Shown piece by piece: positions 1 through 5,079 of a stretch of 6,759 nucleotides of DNA. The stretch is from Prolixibacteraceae bacterium. Lineage in GTDB: Bacteria; Bacteroidota; Bacteroidia; Bacteroidales; Prolixibacteraceae. The stretch lies in assembly GCA_017998095.1 (NCBI GenBank), contig JAGODU010000205.1, forward strand, positions 1-6,759. The letters are read 5' to 3'. The position numbers were made by a program, and so were the translations under genes. Below the pieces are notes generated by a model. That model searched no databases. It saw nothing but the letters and a program-made list of their open reading frames with translations, and was not told the DNA's origin. Numbering within the stretch: position 1 is the first letter of the stretch; every line of letters begins with the position of its first letter.

Positions 1-105
1 GTAAACGCATGGTGTAATGAAAACAATGAAGAAACACGGAAAATATATTGGACATTTACCCGGTATAAAGCTGATAAGAAATTATCGAAATATTATGTTT
101 CATAA
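1..105 (+). CDS. C-terminal tail of an IS630-family-like transposase (5' end outside window)
   Basis: The + frame is open from the first base to a TAA at 103-105 and encodes 34 residues. The segment reads AWCNEN near the start, KIYWTFTRYKAD in the middle and KKLSKYYVS at the end. IS630/Tc1-type DDE transposases commonly end in the pattern W-x-x-x-x-N, then I-x-W-x-F-T, then A-x-x-K-L-x-x-x-Y, and this fragment fits that order and spacing. The catalytic DDE residues would lie upstream, outside the window, so it cannot be judged whether the transposase is intact. No start is visible. It is the only coding evidence left of gene A and suggests a mobile element ends just inside the left edge. The family call rests on remembered C-terminal patterns, not on a search; another DDE family is possible. 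Confidence 0.55.
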   Translation, partial: VNAWCNENNEETRKIYWTFTRYKADKKLSKYYVS

Positions 106-111
106 ATAAGT

Positions 112-121
112 TGTCGTGACA
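112..121. repeat. Short inverted repeat just after the transposase stop, possible IS end
   Basis: TGTCGTGACA is an inverted repeat (TGTC, GT, GACA) starting 6 bp after the transposase stop codon. A TA dinucleotide follows at 123-124. IS630 elements insert at and duplicate TA, and their terminal repeats lie close to the transposase ends, so this could be part of the right terminus. The left terminus lies outside the window, so the match cannot be checked here. Confidence 0.25.
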
Positions 122-189
122 CTAGATTTTTTTAAGGCTATATTTCAAGATAGAAGCAAAAGCACTTCTCCCGGTTAACTATTTGACAA

Positions 190-210
190 ATCCTATCATA
201 TTGATTGGAT
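190..210. repeat. Imperfect hairpin downstream of gene A
   Basis: The sequence forms ATCC-T-ATCA, loop TAT, TGAT-T-GGAT: two four-base-pair arms on each side separated by a T/T mismatch. It lies about 70 bp past the stop codon of gene A, read on the minus strand. The following minus-strand bases (TTGTC) give only a poor T-tail, so a terminator role is possible but weak. The rest of the 106-281 gap shows nothing else convincing. Confidence 0.25.
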
Positions 211-281
211 CATAATGAGGTTGTTTTTCTCTTAAAATAGTAAGATTAATAACAGGACGAGTAAATATTTTTAAGTGCATA

Positions 282-1565
282 CTAATCCTTTAAACAACGT
301 ACTGAAAAACCCTTGGTTTTGCTTTTATGATTGTTATAGATATTACCTGAATGATGATAGACAAAATGATACCAGGCTGTGGATTCGTCGTAAGATGTTG
401 CTGTCCACCAGTTAGCGTTACCTGTTGAACCTTTAAATACTCCGTCTGAAAACCTGTAACCTCCCGGTAACGCTGTGAATCCGATTTCGTTGGTGGCACC
501 TGTATTTGGTTCATACCAGTGAGTGTTTCCGGATTCTTTAAGTTTTCCGCCTGCACTTTTTTCTCCACCGAGGAAAGCAATGAAAATATTCCACTCATCA
601 CTGGTTGGTACATGCCAGCCGGAAGGACATAGTTTTCCTGTATTGACAGTATACCAGTTATATAAAGCCCCGTAATTATTTTTGAATTTCAATTCGTCAT
701 TGTTGTACCAGCAGTAACCCGGCGCTCTCAGATTGCTCCATTCATTATTTTCGCTTACTAAGGGGATTGAAGTTCCGTCATTGTATTTCTTTGATCTCAG
801 ATTTGCACCCATCCATATCTGTTCAACACTTTTTCCGTCACCTTTCGGAGTTATAATTATCGGATATTCATTTCCATCTCCATCTGTACAATCCACAAAA
901 TTAAATGTGATCGTTGTATCTGAAGAGGGTGTATCAGTAATAATTGTTGTATAGTTTCCGGAGATACCTGTAAATTTCAGGATTTGTCCCTCTGAATATA
1001 CCATATCATGAGTAGCTCCTATATTTTTGGTATTATATTCTTTAACTTCTTCTTCCTGTAAATGATTATTACTTATTTTCTCGATTATTAAATTTTCTGT
1101 AGTACCGTTAATACATAATAACTTCCCGGTAAGCTGCCACGAGTTTCCATGAATATTTATCAGATAGAATCCGGCCTTTATTCCTGACAGATGGAACAGA
1201 TTTACAGAATTATCCATATAAATCCCGGTCTGACCAGTCATCTTTCCTGAAAAATCAACGACAGAAATTGTTGCCATTCCTTCTGCCGGGGGATGGATTT
1301 GTATGAATGAGGACCCGGTCATGGGATTTGGATAAATATTCATACGGTTTGATGCTGCTATATTAACCGGATTAATGCCGGTCGATAGATTCAGGCGAAG
1401 TTGATCAGTCCCGTTTAAAATCAGAGTAGCTTCAGTAGCGAGGTTTTCAATCTTGACTGAAGATACCGTTGCGGATTCACCTTTTCCGGCAAATGAAATG
1501 AGATAATTCTGTGCATTTGCTCCCAGCGGAAAAAAAATTAACAGTAAGGGTAAAATTTTTTTCAT
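282..1565 (-). CDS. Gene A: secreted FISUMP-domain protein with internal T9SS sorting-like domain
   Basis: This gene encodes a 427-residue exported protein of unknown ligand. Residues 1-18 are a signal peptide (Lys-Lys, then a hydrophobic core, with a likely signal peptidase I cut after ANA). Residues 20-58 start with NYLISFAGKG and are shared with gene B. Residues about 76-140 resemble a T9SS type A sorting domain: YPNPM, then a DFSGK strand turn, then LSGIKAGFYLINI. Such domains normally sit at the C-terminus, but here it is internal. Residues about 226-427 form a FISUMP (TIGR02145-type) domain with DGDGNEYP, YCWYNND, YGALYNWY, KLCPSGWHVP, GGKLKESG, GFTALPGGYR and a final GFSVRCLKD. Cys313 and Cys424 are conserved in gene B and may pair. 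Compared with gene B, about six extra residues (around 238-247) precede the IWMGANL motif. The ATG at 1565 is chosen because it opens the signal peptide directly. Gene B is a divergent paralogue 360 bp away. FISUMP folds are thought to be surface-exposed and C-type-lectin/FGE-like; binding or adhesion is inference. Confidence 0.9.
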   Translation of the reverse strand: MKKILPLLLIFFPLGANAQNYLISFAGKGESATVSSVKIENLATEATLILNGTDQLRLNLSTGINPVNIAASNRMNIYPNPMTGSSFIQIHPPAEGMATISVVDFSGKMTGQTGIYMDNSVNLFHLSGIKAGFYLINIHGNSWQLTGKLLCINGTTENLIIEKISNNHLQEEEVKEYNTKNIGATHDMVYSEGQILKFTGISGNYTTIITDTPSSDTTITFNFVDCTDGDGNEYPIIITPKGDGKSVEQIWMGANLRSKKYNDGTSIPLVSENNEWSNLRAPGYCWYNNDELKFKNNYGALYNWYTVNTGKLCPSGWHVPTSDEWNIFIAFLGGEKSAGGKLKESGNTHWYEPNTGATNEIGFTALPGGYRFSDGVFKGSTGNANWWTATSYDESTAWYHFVYHHSGNIYNNHKSKTKGFSVRCLKD

Positions 1566-1599
1566 AGGATTAGTTTGATGATTAAATTTCTAATATAGA

Positions 1600-1623
1600 T
1601 TGATCAGATCTGTTTCTGATTAA
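1600..1623. repeat. Inverted repeat 1 in the gene A leader
   Basis: The arms TTGATCAGA and TCTGATTAA pair around the loop TCTGTT; ATCAGA/TCTGAT is perfect and one G-T wobble extends the stem. It lies 35-58 bp upstream of the gene A start codon, inside its predicted 5' leader, and would fold in the mRNA. It could be a leader structure or a protein-binding operator. It shares the ATCAG/CTGAT core with the neighbouring repeat. Confidence 0.4.
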
Positions 1624-1631
1624 TTCATTTT

Positions 1632-1653
1632 TATCAGTAGTAATTGACTGATA
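1632..1653. repeat. Inverted repeat 2 in the gene A leader
   Basis: TATCAGT and ACTGATA are perfect seven-base arms around an eight-base loop. The repeat starts 8 bp from inverted repeat 1 and lies between the predicted gene A promoter and its start codon. Together the two repeats place four copies of ATCAG or its complement CTGAT within about 50 bp. There is no T-run after it on the minus strand, so it is unlikely to be a simple terminator. Confidence 0.4.
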
Positions 1654-1680
1654 CAAAGTAAAGAAAAATAGGATACAATT

Positions 1681-1712
1681 CAAAAATATTTTATAAACAT
1701 CTAAATCTAAAA
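1681..1712 (-). promoter_or_regulatory. Candidate Bacteroidota-type promoter for gene A
   Basis: Read on the minus strand, 1688-1681 is TATTTTTG, a full match to the TAnnTTTG -7 element used by the Bacteroidota primary sigma factor. At a 20-bp spacing the -33 position reads TTTT at 1712-1709, one base from TTTG. Transcription would start near 1674 and give a leader of about 110 nt that contains both inverted repeats. In AT-rich DNA such matches arise by chance, so the -33 mismatch keeps confidence modest. Confidence 0.35.
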
Positions 1713-1817
1713 TATTCAACAGCCTGTCAATACTATTGTATTAAAAGCCAGCAGGAAATGAAGGATTTATTTTTTTGCTTTTCTTTGAAAACTTTATTAT
1801 CTCAGAATAAATGGATT

Positions 1818-1849
1818 TTTGTTTATGACCATGGACTTATGTATTTTTG
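1818..1849 (+). promoter_or_regulatory. Candidate Bacteroidota-type promoter for gene B
   Basis: TTTG at 1818-1821 and TATTTTTG at 1842-1849 match both Bacteroidota promoter elements exactly (TTTG and TAnnTTTG) with a 20-bp spacer, within the usual range for this phylum. The start site would fall near 1856, leaving a leader of about 70 nt before the gene B ATG. This is the best promoter match in the window. Confidence 0.55.
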
Positions 1850-1925
1850 CATGAAAATTTAATTTAAGGAATATACGCTGTTTTTATTTGAAATCTAAGG
1901 TCCTTCAATATTTTAAAAAAGATTG

Positions 1926-3197
1926 ATGAAATTCAAAGTTCTGATCCATTTAATACTGTTCTTCACATATTCAGGTTTTATTAATGCCCAGGATTATCTG
2001 ATAAGTTTTGAAGGATCGGGTGTGACTACGACAGTCACTTCCGTAAGGGTTGAGAATCTGACCAGAGAGGCAGTTGTAACTCTTTCAGGAGCACATATTT
2101 TGCATTTAAAAGCTGGTGTTATAACCGGGAAACAGGAATTCAGAGATTTGGCCAGGATGATTAGTTTTTCACCTAACCCGATGACTGATAACACTATTAT
2201 GAGATTTATTACACCTGAATCAGGTTTGGCAACAATTTCGCTATTTGATATATCGGGAAAGAAACTAAATGAAAAGACTGAATTTCTCCAAAACGGATTG
2301 CATACTTATTTCCTTTCTGGAATAAAGCAAGGCATTTATTATCTTAAGGTACGTGCCGGCAGGTTTGCATGCAACGGTACACTGATTTGTTCCGGTTCAT
2401 TAAATTACAATCCGCAAGTGATATATGAGAATACAATATCAATCCGGGATGAACAAGACTGTACGGAAGTTGAAATGCAGTATATGATGGGAGACAGATT
2501 AAAATTTACAGGATTTTCCGGAATTTGCAGTACTATCATTTTGGATGATCCTTATGAAAGTAAAACCATCAGGTTTATTTTTAACCCTGCAAAGGATGCA
2601 GATGGGAATGAATACCCTGTTGTACAGGTAGGTTCGCAATTATGGATGGCGGAGAATCTGAAAACCACCACTTACAGGGATAATACTCCTATACCAAATA
2701 TAAAAGATGGCGTGGAATGGGCAGGACTGACAACACCTGCTTATTGCTGGTATAACAACAATATTAAAAATAAAGATGTGTATGGAGCTTTGTATAACTG
2801 GTATGTTGTAAAAACCGGTAAATTATGTCCTGAAGGGTGGCATGTACCTGATGATGATGAATGGCATGAGATGATATTATATCTTGATCAGAACGCTGGT
2901 ATGGGTTTGGAAGAAAGTAGTGTCGCAGGAGGCAAACTCAAAGAAAGAGGCACTGCACATTGGACAGAACCAAATGAGGGGGCTACGGATGAATACGGAT
3001 TTAAAGCGCTTCCGGCTGGCGTCCGGAGGTATGATGGAGTATTTGGCGGCCCGACAGGAAACGGGAACTGGCGAACTTCTTCTCAATATGATGATACTCA
3101 GGTATGGTACCGTTATATTTTCTACTATTCGGCTTCGATATACAGAAAACCTACCAATATGCAGGCAGGCTATTCTGTCAGATGTATTTCAGATTGA
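1926..3197 (+). CDS. Gene B: secreted FISUMP-domain protein, divergent paralogue of gene A
   Basis: This gene encodes a 423-residue exported protein of unknown ligand. I start it at the ATG at 1926; a TTG one codon earlier (1923) is less likely. Residues 1-21 are a signal peptide, probably cut after INA. Residues 23-61, starting DYLISFEGSG, match the same segment of gene A. Residues about 78-144 form an internal T9SS sorting-like beta-domain (FSPNPM, FDISGKK, LSGIKQGIYYLKV). Residues about 222-423 form the FISUMP domain with DADGNEYP, QLWMAENLKT, YCWYNNN, YGALYNWY, KLCPEGWHVP, GGKLKERG, GFKALPAGVR and a final GYSVRCISD. Cys301 and Cys420 correspond to the conserved pair in gene A. Relative to gene A it has about nine extra residues (around 322-331) before GGKLK. 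A promoter at 1818-1849 and a hairpin terminator at 3202-3222 suggest a single-gene transcript. A sugar- or protein-binding surface role is inference from the fold class. Confidence 0.9.
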   Translation: MKFKVLIHLILFFTYSGFINAQDYLISFEGSGVTTTVTSVRVENLTREAVVTLSGAHILHLKAGVITGKQEFRDLARMISFSPNPMTDNTIMRFITPESGLATISLFDISGKKLNEKTEFLQNGLHTYFLSGIKQGIYYLKVRAGRFACNGTLICSGSLNYNPQVIYENTISIRDEQDCTEVEMQYMMGDRLKFTGFSGICSTIILDDPYESKTIRFIFNPAKDADGNEYPVVQVGSQLWMAENLKTTTYRDNTPIPNIKDGVEWAGLTTPAYCWYNNNIKNKDVYGALYNWYVVKTGKLCPEGWHVPDDDEWHEMILYLDQNAGMGLEESSVAGGKLKERGTAHWTEPNEGATDEYGFKALPAGVRRYDGVFGGPTGNGNWRTSSQYDDTQVWYRYIFYYSASIYRKPTNMQAGYSVRCISD

Positions 3198-3201
3198 CAT
3201 T

Positions 3202-3222
3202 AGTAACCATCAGTTACTTTTT
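3202..3222 (+). terminator. Candidate rho-independent terminator of gene B
   Basis: AGTAAC (3202-3207) and GTTACT (3213-3218) form a perfect six-base-pair stem around the five-base loop CATCA. TTTTT (3218-3222) follows, then A-C-TTTT. It begins 4 bp after the gene B stop. The stem overlaps the last codons and the TGA of convergent gene C. On the minus strand no T-run follows, so it would act only on gene B. The stem is short and AT-rich, so its strength is uncertain. Confidence 0.5.
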
Positions 3223-4481
3223 ACTTTTAATACTGTCAAACCGCCGGTACCTGTTGCAACAAATACATAATTATCGGATGCTTCCACAAAATTAACAGAT
3301 GCTCCGAGATCAATATTCCCCAGCAGGGTTAATTTACCATAAAGATCCATTTTCGCAATATCCAGCCCCCCTGCGCCATTGGCTATATAAACCCAGCCTC
3401 CATTTGAAACAGATACGCCATTTGTTACAAAATCCCATTCATTCCCTTCGTCCGGTATTAAAGGTCTTGGTAAGAAAGAGCATGGAACGGATACTGATTT
3501 GTCAAGGTTGAAACATTTAAGACCCTCCTCTCCCAGTGCAACAAGAGCAAAATTACCGGTACATTTTGCACCTTTTGTTACAATAGTTCCATGTGTTTCA
3601 TAACACAGTCTTACCATTGATTTGGCTTCCGGATCAGTAGCGCCACCTGTTTCTGTATCCCACAGACCGGGGGCATACATATGGCCGGGATTCCCGGCTA
3701 ATGATATCGTATAACTATTATTTACATCAACCGAACGTGCGTTTTCAATACTGTAAAAATCCAGTTCCTGCATTTCATTGTTCAGTATTGTCAGACCACC
3801 ACCTGTACCGGATGTAACATATATTTTATCGTTAAAAAACCTTATATCTGTACCGACATAGCCTTTTAAATCGAAGAATTGTCTCGGATTATTGCTGTTT
3901 TCAAACTGGTTGGCAGAATTTAGTGTCAGCCTTTCTGCTAAAGCCGGAGATTCAAGAAGCGGATTGGCTTCCTCGGCACCGGCAATCCAGATAAAATTGT
4001 TGCTGCCAGGCCGTTTTGGCTCAATATCTATTGAGCTTACATCCTTACCTGTATTCGTTTCCGGATCGATGAAAATTACGTTAGATATCAGTCTTGGATT
4101 GATGGCTGTCCTGATGTCAACAATATCAACACCTCCCAGATATCTTGGGCCCTGGGTGTTATAAGCAATATAAGCATAGCCGTCAGCTATTCTTATATGT
4201 GATGCCTGAAGTACTTCCTGCCCGTACTTTGGTGATTCCAATCCGGCAATTACCTGAATGTCTATTGAGGAATTCGGCGAGCCTTTTAATAAGGATGGAT
4301 CCTGGAATGAATAAAACAGCGGTTCATTTGCGAATAATATTCTTTTATTCAAGGTAACCGGATCATTGTTGATTAACATATCCTTTGAAAAGCTCCCCTG
4401 ATAGTTAGTGAGTGGATCCTTTTCGCAACATGTTAATGTAAAGAGCATAGATACAATTAATAAGATAATTAGATTTTTCAT
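3210..4481 (-). CDS. Gene C: LVIVD-repeat surface lipoprotein
   Basis: This gene encodes a 423-residue lipoprotein. Residues 1-19 are a lipoprotein signal: Lys-3, a hydrophobic core (about 4-16), then LTCC-EKDP. Cys19 is the likely lipidated residue, although the -1 position is Cys rather than the usual Gly, Ala or Ser; Cys18 is the alternative. The mature part carries a recurring strand-turn-strand motif of the form YV-x-x-G-x-GGL-x-I. Copies are at about 101-124 (GYAYIAYN to GGVDIVDI), 218-234 (KIYVTSGTGGGLTIL), 310-327 (a diverged copy, NFALVALGEEGLKCF), 362-379 (GWVYIANGAGGLDIA) and 404-420 (NYVFVATGTGGLTVLKV). These resemble LVIVD repeats, which are thought to form beta-propeller-like blades in secreted or outer-membrane proteins. 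No catalytic motif is seen, and its role is unknown, with a binding or scaffolding role as inference. It is convergent with gene B, with 12 bp between the stops. The ATG at 4481 opens the lipoprotein signal directly. Confidence 0.85.
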   Translation of the reverse strand: MKNLIILLIVSMLFTLTCCEKDPLTNYQGSFSKDMLINNDPVTLNKRILFANEPLFYSFQDPSLLKGSPNSSIDIQVIAGLESPKYGQEVLQASHIRIADGYAYIAYNTQGPRYLGGVDIVDIRTAINPRLISNVIFIDPETNTGKDVSSIDIEPKRPGSNNFIWIAGAEEANPLLESPALAERLTLNSANQFENSNNPRQFFDLKGYVGTDIRFFNDKIYVTSGTGGGLTILNNEMQELDFYSIENARSVDVNNSYTISLAGNPGHMYAPGLWDTETGGATDPEAKSMVRLCYETHGTIVTKGAKCTGNFALVALGEEGLKCFNLDKSVSVPCSFLPRPLIPDEGNEWDFVTNGVSVSNGGWVYIANGAGGLDIAKMDLYGKLTLLGNIDLGASVNFVEASDNYVFVATGTGGLTVLKVKSN

Positions 4482-4623
4482 AATGTTGTCTGTTATTGAT
4501 GTTTATTACTATTCATTAACTAAAGTTTTATTTTGAAAATGATTAATTCAGTATTTATTAATTTTCCATTTTTCTTATTCAATTTTAACTGTTTCAATCT
4601 AACTCTGCATATTATGTTTAATA

Positions 4624-4643
4624 AAATGCCGTTATCAGCATTT
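4624..4643. repeat. Inverted repeat in the gene C leader
   Basis: AAATGC and GCATTT are perfect six-base arms around an eight-base loop. On the minus strand the second arm runs straight into TTTTATT, which makes it terminator-like. It lies about 145-160 bp upstream of the gene C start and just downstream of the candidate promoter, so attenuation of gene C is conceivable but unproven. Confidence 0.3.
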
Positions 4644-4665
4644 GTTTCTATATTATATAGCAGTA

Positions 4666-4697
4666 CAAAAATAATCCTGAAAGATGTTATTGTCAAC
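4666..4697 (-). promoter_or_regulatory. Candidate Bacteroidota-type promoter for gene C
   Basis: On the minus strand 4673-4666 reads TATTTTTG, a full TAnnTTTG match. GTTG at 4697-4694 sits at a 20-bp spacing and is one base from TTTG. The transcript would start near 4659, giving a long leader of about 180 nt that includes the 4624-4643 hairpin. The -7 octamer is identical to those proposed for genes A and B. Confidence 0.4.
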
Positions 4698-4761
4698 AAG
4701 GTGATGCGCATTAAATGGGTAAATGCGATATTTTAACTTATCCTTTATCAAAAAATCAATT

Positions 4762-5001
4762 ATGAAGATTGAAGTATCCCATCGATTTGGAATAGAAATA
4801 ACCCGTTTAGTCAAAAACAGTTTAAAATTGACAAGGGAAAGACATGAAAACTGTAACAAAAATTACTACAACCTTTATGAATCAGATAATCAAAGTTTTA
4901 AATAGGTATTTGAATCAGAGGTAAAAAAATATGATTTTGACCATCCAATAAAAAACTTTGATGAAATTCTGACCGGATATTTTGGGAATAAATCCTTGTA
5001 A
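4762..5001 (+). pseudogene. Weak open frame interrupted by one TAG, unrecognised
   Basis: From the ATG at 4762 (an earlier ATG is at 4723) the frame runs 47 codons to a TAG at 4903-4905. It then continues in the same frame for 31 codons to a TAA at 4999-5001. The second part (FESEVKKYDFDHP, then FDEILTGYFGNKSL) is charged and protein-like. I recognise no family. It may be a decayed small gene with a nonsense mutation, or chance in AT-rich DNA. No promoter or domain supports it. A competing 26-codon frame starts with the ATG at 4843. Confidence 0.2.
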
Positions 5002-5079
5002 GTTTGTGAACGGAGAAATACTAATGGATTTTAGTAGAGCATTTTCTTTCCTGTCTTATCCCTTTTTTTTGTAGATGCT

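Larger units (their letters stand above)
1566..1925. other. Divergent intergenic region between the two FISUMP genes
   Basis: This 360-bp AT-rich gap separates the start codons of genes A and B. It holds a candidate promoter for each gene (1681-1712 minus, 1818-1849 plus), which point away from each other and are about 105 bp apart. Two adjacent inverted repeats (1600-1623 and 1632-1653) lie on the gene A side. A 34-codon + frame at 1758-1862 overlaps the gene B promoter and is not credible as a gene. No RNA gene is recognisable. Confidence 0.7.
4482..5079. other. Long intergenic region upstream of gene C
   Basis: This 598-bp AT-rich stretch lies between the start of gene C and the end of gene D. 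It holds a candidate gene C promoter (4666-4697), an inverted repeat (4624-4643) and a weak open frame broken by one stop (4762-5001). The remaining bases show no domain-like coding sequence. No tRNA, rRNA or CRISPR pattern is visible. An eight-T run at 5063-5070 follows no good stem, so I do not call a terminator there. Confidence 0.6.

Noticed and set aside
285..440. Retroelement-style variable repeat at the end of gene A
   Set aside because: Comparison with the matching end of gene B shows differences at all base types and at synonymous third positions, not adenine-specific change; no template copy or reverse transcriptase is in the window.
733..954. Plus-strand open frame inside gene A, and similar frames inside genes B, C and D
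   Set aside because: They lie opposite or out of frame within genes that have clear signal peptides and domains; their translations show no motif.
1758..1862. A 34-codon plus-strand frame in the divergent region
   Set aside because: It is rich in Phe, Leu and Lys as expected from AT-rich DNA, overlaps the best promoter of gene B and shows no domain or signal.
4533..4736. A 67-codon plus-strand frame upstream of gene C, with overlapping minus-strand frames
   Set aside because: Low-complexity Phe, Asn, Ile and Lys composition typical of AT-rich non-coding DNA; it covers the gene C promoter and hairpin and has no recognisable domain.
5041..5070. Plus-strand eight-T run at 5063-5070 as a terminator
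   Set aside because: The only stem before it is GGAT/ATCC with a loop of more than 20 bases, too weak to support a call.
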